Positions 8,486 through 17,547 of a stretch of 64,000 nucleotides of DNA are shown piece by piece. The notes under the pieces are model-generated. The model was not told the DNA's origin and made no database searches. It saw only the letters and a list, made by a program, of their open reading frames with translations. The stretch comes from JBGQMW01 sp963769845. GTDB lineage: Archaea > Thermoproteota > Bathyarchaeia > Bathyarchaeales > Bathycorpusculaceae. Position 1 is the stretch's first letter. Each line of letters begins with the position of its first letter. The translations under genes were made by a program, and so were the position numbers. The DNA lies in assembly GCA_963769845.1 (NCBI GenBank), contig CAVYNL010000013.1:1-64000 (forward strand), written 5' to 3'.

Positions 8486-9397
8486 ATGACCGTCCAAATC
8501 ACAGAATTCGCGAAGAAACATTTGCCAACCATTGTCAGATTATTGAATGATGAGTACAGAAATTCCAATGAGTTCATTCCATTCAACGAAGAAAGAGTCC
8601 AGTCCGAAATCAGGAATCGCCGTCTCAAGCTTCTTGTGGCAGAAGAAAACGGCAAGGTGCTGGGCCTCGTCGCAACTCACTCTCATGAGAACATGGAAGA
8701 ACACGTTTCGTGGCTCGCTGCAACCAGAGGACAAGACCAGAGCACCATTGAAAACATGCTCGTAAAGGAACTCGAAAAGAACGTCAAAACCGATGCTATT
8801 TTGATAATGATTGATGAAGGAAGCCCGAAAATAGCCGATTGGACCAATCGAGGTTACAAACTTCAGCCAGGCTTTCAACGAATGTCCGCAAAACTCGACG
8901 GCTTAAAACCGATCCCAAAGGTTGACGAAGCCACCAAGCTTCGAAGCTTGAGAACCGATGAGGAAGAACAGTTCATTGAAGCGGTCAACAAAGGATTCGG
9001 GTGGAAAAGGCTAGAACGCGGAGACCTCGAAGCCTGGAAACTTGAAGACCCGCCGTTCACTGAAGAGTGGGTGCAGGTCGCCGAGGTCAAAGAAAGAATC
9101 GTATCGGTCGTCGTGGCCAAGCCGGACACGGACGCAACAAAGTATCTGCATCTCAAAAGAGGTTATCTGGGTCCAGCAGCGACTCTTCCCGAATTTCGCT
9201 CCAAACACCTTGCCTCAGCCCTAACAGCTCGAGCGATGAATTTCCTTTTCAGAAAGGGAATGGACTCCGTGATATTGGGAACGTCGGAACAAAACGTCTC
9301 CTCGATTGCCCTACTGCGAAGCCTAGGCTTTCAGGTGGAAAACGTCAGAAAGATCATGCGCAAAGAATTGAAAAACCCACGCGCGCCCACCAAATAG
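8486..9397 (+). CDS. Tandem GNAT-fold N-acetyltransferase
   Basis: The product is 303 residues from ATG 8486. An upstream in-frame start at 8429 would overlap the TATA-like box, whereas AAGGA precedes ATG 8486. Two GNAT modules are visible. The first (residues 1-130) has LLVAEENGKVLGLVATH. The second has VVVAKPDTDATKYLHL, an acetyl-CoA loop region (EFRSKHLASALTARAMNFL) and the closing NVSSIALLRSLGFQ, typical of motif B. It should transfer an acetyl group from acetyl-CoA to an unknown amine. The stop lies inside a GC-rich junction (AAATAGCGCG), with another tract at 9380-9386 in the last codons. Confidence 0.8.
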   Translation: MTVQITEFAKKHLPTIVRLLNDEYRNSNEFIPFNEERVQSEIRNRRLKLLVAEENGKVLGLVATHSHENMEEHVSWLAATRGQDQSTIENMLVKELEKNVKTDAILIMIDEGSPKIADWTNRGYKLQPGFQRMSAKLDGLKPIPKVDEATKLRSLRTDEEEQFIEAVNKGFGWKRLERGDLEAWKLEDPPFTEEWVQVAEVKERIVSVVVAKPDTDATKYLHLKRGYLGPAATLPEFRSKHLASALTARAMNFLFRKGMDSVILGTSEQNVSSIALLRSLGFQVENVRKIMRKELKNPRAPTK

Positions 9398-9480
9398 CGC
9401 GTAGGTGTGTTCCTAAGTTGATTTTTGAAGGGTAATAAGTCGAGCCTCGTATCGCTTTCTTAGCGCGCCTTCTGTGCTGT

Positions 9481-11604
9481 TCAATTGTGCTTTTTCAGGA
9501 GTTCGACCACATCGGGGAAGTCTATTCCAAGCGCCTTTACTTTTTCCAGGGTTGGGACTCCGTTCGTGTTCCAGCCTCGTCTCTTATAGACCGCGTCCTT
9601 TAGTCGCTCGTACTCTGCTTCGCGATACCTTCTTAACGCTGCCATTTTTTCTTCAGTTGATTTACCTGTGGGGTCGTAGCCAAGCTTTTCTTTAAGCTGC
9701 TTGTCGTAGCGTTCTGCTCGGCTCTCGTACTCTTCTTTCGTGACGGGTCCTACTGAACGGTAGGGTATCACATCGTGTTCGCGTGTGCCGAAGCCCATTC
9801 TCAGGTTGAAGATTCGCTGGAAATTGTAGACTTTCTCGCTCATGAAAATCACGTCGTCAACGCTCACTTTTTTGCCCGTGACGCCGTAGAAGAACTTCGC
9901 ATAGTTCTCAACGTGCGCTATCACTTTTGCCGGTTCTTTCGTCTGCTTGTTGTCTTCTGGGACGACATCGTTCCATGGTAGTTTGCACAGGCCGTTCAGG
10001 CCGAACCACGTGCGGAACATGGGGAACCAGTGCAGGTTTTCTGCCTTCTGTTCAAAAGTCGGCATCAAGTTGTGCACCATGTCCAAGAATATCAGCCACG
10101 CTTCATCGTGCTGTGGCCCTTTCAGCGCGAGCCCGTACCCGCCCTGCTGCGCCAACGACTCTTTCGTCACGTACTCTGAGAATTCCAAGCCTTTGGCTTC
10201 CATGCCTATGTCCTGAAGAATGCTCGGGTCTGCATGATACTTTTCTGCGAAAAGCCGTTTCATCCGCCTAATGCCCTGACCCACGATTGCTCCGAAGCCT
10301 TCGCCCCGGGCCATCTGATGAATGATCTCCATCGCTGCTTCCTTGTTCCCGAACCTCAGGTCCAATCCGCCCGTGGCTTTCTTGTCGATCAGTCCCATCC
10401 CGTAGCATTCCATCACAAACGCCGTGGCCGTGCCCACTGAAATCGTGTCCAACCCGTAAGTGTCACAGTAGAAGTTCATCTCAACAACCGCGTCAGCATC
10501 GAATATTCCGCAGCTGCTCCCCTCACCAGCAATAGTCTCATACTCTGGCCCGTTCACGAAGACTTTCTCGCCCTTGTAGGGGCCAGTTTTCAGCTCAAAA
10601 TCCTTAACACCGTGCGAGCATGCTATTGCGCATCCCATCCAGCATCCGTCGAAGCCCTTGTGGAACTTTCTGCGGTAAACCTCCATGCCTAACTGCTCCG
10701 CTTCCGGGTGACTGCCAAACCTGAAGTTGTTGACGGGAAGAAGGTCAAACTCGTTCATAACCGTCACAAGATTCGTCGTGCCCACCACGGCCATCTCATT
10801 CTGCTTCGGGTCAAGCCTCCTGACCTCCTGACTGTGCCACACGCCCACCTGCTTAACCAACTCCGCGTCAAAAGGCCCGTTCGACTCCACAGAAATCCTG
10901 CCCGAATACTTCACCACAACCGCCTTGACCCGCTTATCCCGCAAAACCGTGCCAATACCGCCCCGTCCCGCCTGCTTGTACCTGTGAATCTTGCGCCCCG
11001 CATCATACCAAGAGAAGTTCAAACACCCGAACAACGTGTGCTCCGCACCCGGACCCGAAGAAACAACAGAAACGCTCTGACCGCTCTCGCCCCCGTACTT
11101 TTTCGCAAGCAGATCCACAAGCAAATGCGTCTCAGACGGCAACGACGCCGCATCCTCAACCAGCACTTTGCCCTCGTCACCATCAATGAAAATGACCACT
11201 TCATCTTTGGCCTTGCCCTGAATCTCCAACGCGTCCCAGCCCGCAAACTTGAGGTAAGGACCGAAATATCCGCCCACGTTCGAATCAACAACCGACCCTG
11301 TCAATGGTGAAACAGAAACCGCAATACTCTTCCCGCTTCCAGGATACACCGGCGTGCCGCCGAGCGGACCGCAAGCAATGCACACCTCATTCTCCTGCTC
11401 GTCCCATTTGACGATTCGGTCCCTGGGAAGCGCGTTCCACAGCAGCCAAAGGTCAAAGCCGCGACCGCCCGTGAACGTCTCCTTCATCCTCTCAGAAACA
11501 GGCTTCTCAGCAACCTGCATCCTCGAAAGGTCCACGTACAAAGTCCTGTTGCTGTAACCCCTCTCAACCTTCCCAAGCTTATACCTGAACTCAGCAAACA
11601 CCAT
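9481..11604 (-). CDS. Tungsten-dependent aldehyde ferredoxin oxidoreductase family protein
   Basis: The 707-residue protein belongs to the AOR family, which oxidises aldehydes to acids with ferredoxin, using a bis-pterin tungsten cofactor and one 4Fe-4S cluster. The N-terminal domain shows GGRGFDLWLLW, GPLGGTPVYPGSGK and NVGGYFGPYLKFAGWDALEI, which are classic AOR signatures. The cluster Cys appear in GCWMGCAIACSHG, spaced CX3CX3C rather than the usual CX2CX3C, with a late Cys in LNGLCKLPW. The pterin region around GEGSSCGIFDADAV and YGLDTISVG is intact. It has no signal peptide, so it is cytosolic. The partner ferredoxin is not nearby. The altered Cys spacing may mark a subfamily with different substrates. 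Confidence 0.9.
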   Translation of the reverse strand: MVFAEFRYKLGKVERGYSNRTLYVDLSRMQVAEKPVSERMKETFTGGRGFDLWLLWNALPRDRIVKWDEQENEVCIACGPLGGTPVYPGSGKSIAVSVSPLTGSVVDSNVGGYFGPYLKFAGWDALEIQGKAKDEVVIFIDGDEGKVLVEDAASLPSETHLLVDLLAKKYGGESGQSVSVVSSGPGAEHTLFGCLNFSWYDAGRKIHRYKQAGRGGIGTVLRDKRVKAVVVKYSGRISVESNGPFDAELVKQVGVWHSQEVRRLDPKQNEMAVVGTTNLVTVMNEFDLLPVNNFRFGSHPEAEQLGMEVYRRKFHKGFDGCWMGCAIACSHGVKDFELKTGPYKGEKVFVNGPEYETIAGEGSSCGIFDADAVVEMNFYCDTYGLDTISVGTATAFVMECYGMGLIDKKATGGLDLRFGNKEAAMEIIHQMARGEGFGAIVGQGIRRMKRLFAEKYHADPSILQDIGMEAKGLEFSEYVTKESLAQQGGYGLALKGPQHDEAWLIFLDMVHNLMPTFEQKAENLHWFPMFRTWFGLNGLCKLPWNDVVPEDNKQTKEPAKVIAHVENYAKFFYGVTGKKVSVDDVIFMSEKVYNFQRIFNLRMGFGTREHDVIPYRSVGPVTKEEYESRAERYDKQLKEKLGYDPTGKSTEEKMAALRRYREAEYERLKDAVYKRRGWNTNGVPTLEKVKALGIDFPDVVELLKKHN

Positions 11605-11822
11605 AGATCAGCACCATGACAGATTCTGAGCAGAAACCAGAGCAAACCAGAAGATAGACTTTTCGACATCTGCACGCGCATCAAAACCAGGAGTCAGCCA
11701 ACAAAAGCGCACGCGCAAAAGCTATTAACACGCGTTCTGCTCTAGTTTTCTGGAGAAGTTCAGAAAGGCAAACTGTCAAGGAAAAAGACCAGTTTGTTCG
11801 TAGAATCAAGGGTGTGAAAAAC

Positions 11823-12337
11823 ATGAGTGCGAAACGGGCTCTTGCCACAATACTCGTCGTCTTCTTGGTTGCAGTTGCAACTACACAGATTCACGACGCT
11901 AGAGCAGCAACTACGCGCAACTTCACTCTGTACGGCTCCTACTCGCAGGGATGGGGCTTCACAGCGACAAGCATATCCAGCCCCGGTCCAACGATCGTGG
12001 TAGAGCAGGGCGACACTGTCAACCTGACACTGTTTAGCCATGATGGATTTATCCACAGGTTCTTCGTCAGCTACACCAACGCTTCATCACCCAACACAGG
12101 CGACCCACAATCCTCTGACTTTTCAGATACGGTGAACTTCCAATTCGTTGCTACCAACACAACTGGAACGTACACGTACCACTGCTTCGCATCACCCTGA
12201 GCATAATGTTGGGATATTTCCAAGTGGTTCCAACGGGCGCGATCCCAGAATTCCAGCCACTGATAATGCTATCTCTGCTGTTCGTTGCGAGCACGGCAGC
12301 CGCTGCCCTAGCCTACAAAAGAAAACGACAAACCTAA
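11823..12337 (+). pseudogene. Secreted cupredoxin with PEF-type C-terminal anchor, frameshifted
   Basis: From ATG 11823 (or GTG 11814) there is a signal peptide (ALATILVVFLVAVATTQI), then a cupredoxin-like domain with FSHDGFIHRFFVS and GTYTYHCF. Translation stops in frame at 12200. Reading on with two single-base shifts within about 15 nt gives HHPEH followed by MLGYFQVVPTGAIPEF, which completes the type-1 copper site (Cys-His-Met) and a hydrophobic helix with a KRKR tail ending at 12337. So the ancestral gene encoded a membrane-anchored blue-copper protein. Two nearby indels suggest decay or sequencing error. The PEF tail matches those of the NosD-like and PPC proteins in this window. Confidence 0.75.
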
Positions 12338-12397
12338 TCAGCCGTTTTCCCTTCTTTTTATAATGCCTAGCCTCGCTTTCCGCAGCGCAGGCTGCCT

Positions 12398-12781
12398 CTA
12401 GATCCATCTTGTCTTGATTTGTCTGATGCCTTGAAAATGCGGGTCATCCGAGAAGCACGTTGCCTTCAAATATGATGCTGTAGCTGCTATTATGCTGTCT
12501 GCCATAGAGAGTTTGTACTTGTGCCTGAGTTCCGCCGAGCCTTTTGCAATTTCTGCGTCTACCTTCACTACCTTAAAGTCTTTCTCCAACAAAGTCGTTC
12601 TCAGCACTGCCGGTTCGCGTCCCTCGCGTGCGAGCGTGAGCTGATAAACTTCATGAATCACGATGGCTGAGACGTATTTCTCGCGGCCTCTCAGTTCTTC
12701 TTTGGTTCTCCGAAGCACGCTCTGGTCCTTGGAATAGTAGTGTTCGATGAAGAATCTAGTGTCGTAAGCTGTTCGCGGCAT
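12398..12781 (-). CDS. vapC: PIN-domain ribonuclease toxin (VapC-like)
   Basis: The 127-residue protein has PIN-domain acidic residues in YDTRFFIEHYY near the N-terminus, in VSAIVIHEVYQL (Glu), and in LSMADSIIAATA followed by FSDDPHF. VapC toxins are Mg-dependent endoribonucleases that cut tRNA or rRNA and are held inactive by their partner. The start ATG at 12781 lies inside the last codons of the AbrB-type gene (26-nt overlap), a typical translationally coupled antitoxin-toxin order. It is intact and of normal length. Confidence 0.85.
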   Translation of the reverse strand: MPRTAYDTRFFIEHYYSKDQSVLRRTKEELRGREKYVSAIVIHEVYQLTLAREGREPAVLRTTLLEKDFKVVKVDAEIAKGSAELRHKYKLSMADSIIAATASYLKATCFSDDPHFQGIRQIKTRWI

Positions 12782-13004
12782 CTTCTTCCCTCAGTTTGTC
12801 CAGAAGCTTCTTCATTTCTTTGGGAGTCGCATGCCTTGACCCTGAACCAGCAAGGTCCGCCGTCGATTTCTTAGGTTTGAAGAGTATCCCCTCCTCAGTC
12901 TCGATGACCTGAAGCCTCGTTCCCTCCTCAATCTTGTACTTCAGACGAAGCCGCGCGGGAATAGTGGTCTGACCCTTCCTGGTTACTACAACCTCATTTT
13001 CCAA
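12756..13004 (-). CDS. vapB: AbrB/SpoVT-type antitoxin (VapB-like)
   Basis: The swapped-hairpin AbrB motif is clear: VVVTRKGQTTIPARLRLKY, then GTRLQVIETEEGILFKPK. I start at TTG 13004 after GGGGA, because the longer frame from GTG 13040 would overlap the TATA-like TTTAAGTG. The product is about 82 residues. The C-terminal half is charged and would wrap the PIN toxin. The promoter region contains a direct repeat (CTGTAGTACA and CAGTAGTACA, forward strand near 13014-13035), which fits autoregulation by the complex, as is known for VapBC. That operator is inference. Confidence 0.8.
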   Translation of the reverse strand: MENEVVVTRKGQTTIPARLRLKYKIEEGTRLQVIETEEGILFKPKKSTADLAGSGSRHATPKEMKKLLDKLREEDAANSLRH

Positions 13005-13154
13005 CTTTCCCCACTGTAGTACAATCAAACAGTAGTACACTTAAACCTTCCTACCAGACACGCGTCAACCAAGATTCGTGGCCTTTACGAGAGCCGAGCA
13101 AAAAAAGCATGCTTAAGTAGTATTCAATTCGATACTGAATGTGGAGGAGCGAGG

Positions 13155-13763
13155 ATGCGTCCGAGCGAGTGTGTAGAATGCACGGATTTTCCGTGCCAAG
13201 ACGTAAACAAGAAATGCTACACGATTCCGAACGTTGAGGTTGAGCCTGGCAAGGTCAAGGCGCTGATGGTTTCAGAATCACCGCCTGAAGACTTGCGCGA
13301 CTACTTTTATGCTGCGAAGAATCCGTTCTACCTGCAAACAACAGTGCAAGCGTTCAACGATGCGGGCTTCAAAGTCGCCAACATGAACGACATACTCAGC
13401 ATGGGAGTGTATGTCACCACGGCCATAAAGTGCGCGAAAACAGCCTACGCGATATCGCCGAAGACAATAGAAAACTGTTCCATCCGCATACTGGAGAAGG
13501 AGACAAACCTGTTCCCAAAAACCAAGGCCGTCCTGCTCATGGGCGACACTGCGATAAAAGCGATGAACCTCATCGCCAAGAGAAACAAGGGAAAGTCGCT
13601 AATTCCCAGCGGCTCCACGTACAAGATAAGAAAAGGCGAATACTTCTACAAACAAGTGAGAGTTTATCCTTCGTATTTGCAGACAGGGAAGAGCTATCTC
13701 ATCGAAAAATCCAAGAGAGAAATGATCGCGGAAGACATCAAAGCCGCACTGGACTTCCGCTAG
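13155..13763 (+). CDS. Uracil-DNA glycosylase superfamily-like protein
   Basis: The 202-residue protein starts at ATG 13155 behind GGAGGAGCGAGG. The N-terminus carries Cys pairs (CVECTDFPCQ) that could bind a metal or Fe-S cluster. The body shows the UDG-fold pattern: VSESPPEDLRDYFYA in place of the usual GExPG loop, VYVTTAIKCAKT with a central Cys, VLLMGDTAIKAMN, and YPSYLQTGKS near the end where the HPS motif is expected. Family 4 and 5 enzymes remove uracil from DNA and use Cys-bound 4Fe-4S. Here the catalytic loop is divergent, so activity is uncertain. It converges on the next gene with a 4-nt overlap. Confidence 0.6.
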   Translation: MRPSECVECTDFPCQDVNKKCYTIPNVEVEPGKVKALMVSESPPEDLRDYFYAAKNPFYLQTTVQAFNDAGFKVANMNDILSMGVYVTTAIKCAKTAYAISPKTIENCSIRILEKETNLFPKTKAVLLMGDTAIKAMNLIAKRNKGKSLIPSGSTYKIRKGEYFYKQVRVYPSYLQTGKSYLIEKSKREMIAEDIKAALDFR

Positions 13764-14131
13764 GGCTGTTCTTCTAAGGGCTTTTTGGCTCCGCAGTGGG
13801 GGCAGACATCTTCTTTTGCGTCGTACGCGTTTCCGCAGTGGGGACATTTGATCTTCGCAGGCTCGCTTGTGCCGACGGTCGCGGGTTCAACGTCTTTCTG
13901 CGGCTGCGTGGGCTCCGTCTCTTCACGCTGAGCCTCTTGTTTGCGCTTCCAGTCCCTGTAGCTCCTGTTTATGACCCAGACCGCAACCAGGACTATGAGT
14001 AAGACGAAGATGGTGCTCGGAGAGGAGTTGGCAAGTAGCCCAATCACGAGGAAGGGCACGATGAGAACCAGCAGCAGCATGAAGAAGAGCAGCCAGAACC
14101 ATCTTTGTCTCAGGGGCCACGTCAAGAACAC
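13760..14131 (-). CDS. Membrane protein with C-terminal zinc ribbon
   Basis: The 123-residue protein has two N-terminal transmembrane helices (WFWLLFFMLLLVLIVPFLV and IFVLLIVLVAVWVI), a basic and Glu/Gln-rich linker, and a terminal double CPHCG ribbon (CPHCGNAYDAKEDVCPHCG). Such proteins are common in archaea and have no assigned role. It overlaps the UDG-like gene's stop by 4 nt in convergent arrangement. Confidence 0.7.
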   Translation of the reverse strand: MFLTWPLRQRWFWLLFFMLLLVLIVPFLVIGLLANSSPSTIFVLLIVLVAVWVINRSYRDWKRKQEAQREETEPTQPQKDVEPATVGTSEPAKIKCPHCGNAYDAKEDVCPHCGAKKPLEEQP

Positions 14132-14346
14132 TCACTTTGCAGACTAACTCGGCCTGAAAGCTTATATCGATTTCCCAAACAGCTCAGTCATTCACGCTGC
14201 AAAGCGAAAGCCGCAGAACATCATTCGTCGCGCGCGCATATAGGATGAAAAAAGAAGTATGAAAAACTGGAGGAACCCTTGGTGTGTGCTTCAACTCCTT
14301 CAGCGTCTTTGTTTGCGGATTGTGGCGTGGGTGTGGACTGTGCGTG
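14132..14346. other. Spacer with GC tract
   Basis: A CGCGCGCGC run lies at 14229-14237 next to CATATAGG. No gene is seen. Confidence 0.5.
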
Positions 14347-14649
14347 TTATTTTTTGAGTTCAACGACGAGTAGATGCAGGTCTGTCTTTCCTGTGTTCTG
14401 GGCTTCATGGGATTGGGCTTTGAGGAACATTGCTTGACCTGCTTTGAGGTCCAGGACGTCTGTTTTTCCTCCTGATTTTATGTTCATTTTGCCGGCGTTG
14501 AGCACGTATACTACGTGGTCGGGGTGGTCGTGCATCACGGCCTTGTCGCCCGGTTTGAACAGGACGTCGAGTACGCGTACACGGTCGTTTTCCATGATGA
14601 ATTTGTAGACGTTGTTGGCGACTTTCATGGGGTCGCGGGTTTTTTCCAT
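14347..14649 (-). CDS. Single-domain cupin
   Basis: From ATG 14649, preceded by GGGAGGTGAAAAG, the product is 100 residues. Cupin motif 1 is HDHPDHVVYVLNAGKMNI and motif 2 is GQAMFLKAQSHEAQNTG, giving the usual His-rich metal site. The longer frame up to 14841 would read through spacer and a strong ribosome site, so I reject it. Small cupins of this kind bind a divalent metal, and the substrate is unknown. It is transcribed away from pelota, with a GC tract at 14744-14751 between the two. Confidence 0.8.
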   Translation of the reverse strand: MEKTRDPMKVANNVYKFIMENDRVRVLDVLFKPGDKAVMHDHPDHVVYVLNAGKMNIKSGGKTDVLDLKAGQAMFLKAQSHEAQNTGKTDLHLLVVELKK

Positions 14650-14855
14650 CTTTTCACCTCCCTCTGTTCTTGACTGATACGGATATTCCGTTCTTATAAC
14701 GCTTTGTGGCTGTTGGATTGAAGTCACAGAGAATGCGTAAATAGCGCGCGCCAAAAATTCTGTCGGCGTGCGTGTTGGCTGGGTGGGGTCAACTCTTTTA
14801 ATACGGGGGTCGGGTATTGGTTGTCGGAAAACTCTGTTCATTGGAGTGGTCGGGC

Positions 14856-15944
14856 TTGAGGATTCTGGAGATCAATCGTAAGAAGGAGTTTGTGAAAGTT
14901 GTTCCGGAGACGTTTGACGATTTTTGGCACTTGTATAACATCATTTACAGGGGTGACCGGGTTTACGCGCGCACGACCCGTGAGATCAAGACTGATGAGA
15001 AGTATGCTCGGTCCAGTCGTGGGGAGCGGGTGCCAGTTTTCTTGGGAGTCAACGTTGAGAATGTGAGTTGGGACAGGTTTCTGGGAAGGCTCAGGATTCA
15101 TGGAACTGTCTCTGAAGCGACTGAAAACGTTCCAGCTGGGGCTCATCATACGCTTAACATTACGTTGAACACGCCGTTGACTGTTGTGAAGAAGAAGTGG
15201 GCCCAGCATCACTTGGACAGGTTGAAGGCGGCCAGCGTGACTTCTGAGAAGCCCGTCATAATAGTGTCGATTGACGATGAGGGCTACGCGATCGCCACGA
15301 CCGCGCAGTACGGGGTTGAGGAGAAGGTTGAGGAGAGAGTCAAGCTTCCTGGGAAGCGTGAGGCTGAGAAGAGGAGCGCGGCGCTCAACGAGTACTTCCG
15401 AAAAGTGGTGAACAGCTTGCGGCAAGTGTGGACATCAGCGCGAAGTCCGATCGCGGTGATAGGCGTGGGCTACGTGAAGAATGGCTTCGCGAAATTCTTG
15501 GAGAGCGAGGCGGGTGACATGGCCAAGTCGGTCGTGGACGTGAAGGGCGTTAACAACGGCGGGGTCGCGGGCATATACGAGGCCTTCCGTTCCGGCGTGC
15601 TTCTGAAGACGATGAGTCAGATGCGGATGGTGGAGGAGGCCGAGGTTGTTGAGGAGTTTTTGAGAAGACTTGGAAAGGGCGAAGGGAACGTTGCCTACGG
15701 GTTTGACGAGGTCAAGAAGGCCGCGGGCATGGGTGCGGTTGAGAAGCTCGTTCTGGCTGATTCGGCGCTTCGCGACTCTAGTGATGAGCAACGTTTGCGT
15801 CTGGAAGAGTTGATGAAAGAGGTTGAGGACAAGAAGGGCACGGTCATGGTTGTTAGCACGGAGCATGAGGCGGGCAAGAAGCTGACCGGGCTGAACGGTT
15901 TAGTCGCGCTGTTGCGGTTTGCTCTTCCTCAAGACTGTCGCTAG
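14856..15944 (+). CDS. pelA: mRNA surveillance protein pelota
   Basis: The 362-residue protein begins at TTG 14856, giving LRILEINRKKEFVKVVPET, which matches the family N-terminus. Earlier in-frame TTGs would precede the expected transcript start given TTTTAATAC near 14795-14803. The three-domain archaeal pelota layout is seen: an Sm-like N-domain (DDFWHLYNIIYRGDRV), a central eRF1-2-like domain, and a C-terminal eRF1-3-like domain (VLLADSALR-like LVLADSALRDSS). It has no GGQ peptide-release motif, as expected. Pelota binds the empty A site of stalled ribosomes and with ABCE1 splits them. It is cytosolic. Confidence 0.93.
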   Translation: MRILEINRKKEFVKVVPETFDDFWHLYNIIYRGDRVYARTTREIKTDEKYARSSRGERVPVFLGVNVENVSWDRFLGRLRIHGTVSEATENVPAGAHHTLNITLNTPLTVVKKKWAQHHLDRLKAASVTSEKPVIIVSIDDEGYAIATTAQYGVEEKVEERVKLPGKREAEKRSAALNEYFRKVVNSLRQVWTSARSPIAVIGVGYVKNGFAKFLESEAGDMAKSVVDVKGVNNGGVAGIYEAFRSGVLLKTMSQMRMVEEAEVVEEFLRRLGKGEGNVAYGFDEVKKAAGMGAVEKLVLADSALRDSSDEQRLRLEELMKEVEDKKGTVMVVSTEHEAGKKLTGLNGLVALLRFALPQDCR

Positions 15945-15998
15945 TCAGGGTTGAACGGTTGTTTTTCATGATGCAGTTGGGGCGTGAGAGGAAAAGTG

Positions 15999-16011
15999 TA
16001 TTATATATAAA
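15999..16011 (+). promoter_or_regulatory. TATA box for TBP gene 1
   Basis: TATTATATATAAAGG is centred near 16005, about 45 nt before ATG 16054. A GGGAGA ribosome site lies directly upstream of the ATG. It is the strongest TATA element I see in the window, upstream of the gene for TBP itself. Confidence 0.65.
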
Positions 16012-16053
16012 GGCTTTCATATCCTCTGTTAAGAATCTGAGACGAGTGGGAGA

Positions 16054-16629
16054 ATGCCCAAAAGAAACGCGAACATAATCATCCAGAACATAGTTGCCAG
16101 CGCCGCGTTGGACCAGAGGATAAGCCTGAAGACGATCGTGGAAAAGTTTCCGCAGGCGGAGTACAGTCCACGGGTTTTTCCGGGGCTCGTGTTCCGGTTG
16201 AAGAAGCCGAAGACGGCCACGCTGATTTTCGAGACTGGAAAGATGGTGTGCACGGGAGCGAAGTCGGAGAAGGAGGCAATTCAGGCCGTGAACAAGGTTG
16301 TGAAGGAGCTGAAGACGCACGGGATGCAGGTTCTCAACAAGCCGGCCATTAAAATCCAGAACATCGTCGCTTCGGCAGCGCTGAACGGTGAGATAGACTT
16401 GGAAAACGTTGTTTACAAGCTCAAAAGAGTGATGTATGAGCCCGAGCAGTTTCCGGGCGCGGTTTTCAGGATGGACGAGCCCAAAGTGGTGTTTCTCATA
16501 TTCAGCGCGGGCAAGCTCGTCTGTGTAGGAGCCAAGAAAGAACAGGACGTTTACGACGCCGTCTACAAGCTGCAGGCGATACTCGAGGAAAGAGAGCTCA
16601 TCTTCTACCCCGACCTTGACAAGGGTTAA
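16054..16629 (+). CDS. tbp: TATA-box binding protein, copy 1
   Basis: The 191-residue protein shows the two imperfect TBP repeats: IIIQNIVASAALDQRISL ending in TATLIFETGKMVCTGAKSE, and IKIQNIVASAALNGEIDL ending in VVFLIFSAGKLVCVGAKKE. Each has the FPG(L/A)VFR(L/M) stirrup region, including the Phe residues that kink DNA. It nucleates archaeal RNA polymerase pre-initiation complexes with TFB. The C-terminus is short. A second TBP is at 44555-45115, so this genome encodes at least two. It converges on the nucleotidyltransferase with a 4-nt overlap. Confidence 0.95.
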   Translation: MPKRNANIIIQNIVASAALDQRISLKTIVEKFPQAEYSPRVFPGLVFRLKKPKTATLIFETGKMVCTGAKSEKEAIQAVNKVVKELKTHGMQVLNKPAIKIQNIVASAALNGEIDLENVVYKLKRVMYEPEQFPGAVFRMDEPKVVFLIFSAGKLVCVGAKKEQDVYDAVYKLQAILEERELIFYPDLDKG

Positions 16630-17333
16630 ACGCTTCTGGCTCGTCTTCGCACCGCAGGATTGCTTTTCGCCAGCCGCTCCCGCGCCATCTCGAAAGTCTC
16701 ATCATTGGACAGCTCTTCTTCAATGAAGACTCCGGTCCTGCCCACATGGTCCCTTCTCGTTAACGCATGAACCCGGTCCATCACCGTCTCAACAGACACT
16801 GAGAGAATCCGTGCCGCCTGCTCCTCTCGTCCGAGGACGGAACTTTCCCTGTGACCTTCTCGCGTTGGCTCAATAAGCATCAGACGCTTGTCCACGCCTT
16901 CGACGCGTAAGCCTTTTCTGATGTCTTGCAGGCTGACTTTTCCGCCGAAACTGTAGAATTCTCTTTCCACCCTGCGCATCTTCATCAGCGGAAAAGTTAC
17001 GCTTACACGTTCGGCTATCTCGGTATGTGCCTTCATGGCGTACGCGGGTGTGGCTTGGACTATCAAACGTCTCTCCATGCTTATGCCAGCTTTTTCCAGA
17101 GCAGTCTCCACGCTGAAAGACGACGTGGGGGTCTGAAGAAAAACGTCGACATCACTCTTTTCTGAAACGTCGCCCCTCGCGATGCTGCCGTGCACGATGG
17201 ATTCGAGGTTTGACTTTTCAAGGGCCTCCATCACCTTCGCTGCTTTCTCTCTGAGATTCTCGAAAGCGCTCCAGCGTCTGCTGTCATAGACTACTTCGCG
17301 GTATTCGCTGCGCGTAGAAGGTTTTTTTGCCAT
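16626..17333 (-). CDS. Nucleotidyltransferase-domain protein (MNT/Pol-beta fold)
   Basis: The 235-residue protein contains the signature VHGSIARGDVSEKSDVDVFL (GS-x-x-RGD...DxD) near residues 46-66, which binds NTP and Mg. The remainder carries a charged C-terminal region ending RRRARSV. Homologues of this size are annotated only as nucleotidyltransferase-domain proteins. No HEPN partner gene is adjacent, so I do not call it a toxin-antitoxin antitoxin. The ATG at 17333 is accepted because the protein starts with a short basic tail. Confidence 0.75.
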   Translation of the reverse strand: MAKKPSTRSEYREVVYDSRRWSAFENLREKAAKVMEALEKSNLESIVHGSIARGDVSEKSDVDVFLQTPTSSFSVETALEKAGISMERRLIVQATPAYAMKAHTEIAERVSVTFPLMKMRRVEREFYSFGGKVSLQDIRKGLRVEGVDKRLMLIEPTREGHRESSVLGREEQAARILSVSVETVMDRVHALTRRDHVGRTGVFIEEELSNDETFEMARERLAKSNPAVRRRARSV

Positions 17334-17547
17334 CGCTTCCCCTCTTGGAGAAGACTATTTGCATCCGGCCTATTTTAGCAGTCGAGGATGCAAGACCGGT
17401 GCGCGCATGCTGTTACGGCTTACTATGTGCGCGCGTGGGTTCTGTGTATGTTCCGAGGTGTGCGGGAGGTTTGCTCGTTTTCGGGTTTGAGTGGGGATTT
17501 CTTTTGGATTGATAACGTTTAAATGGGCTGGCATTTTCTAGGGAGGT

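Noticed and set aside
14649..14841. Upstream extension of the cupin gene
   Set aside because: A strong ribosome site precedes ATG 14649, and the extension contains a GC tract and no cupin sequence.
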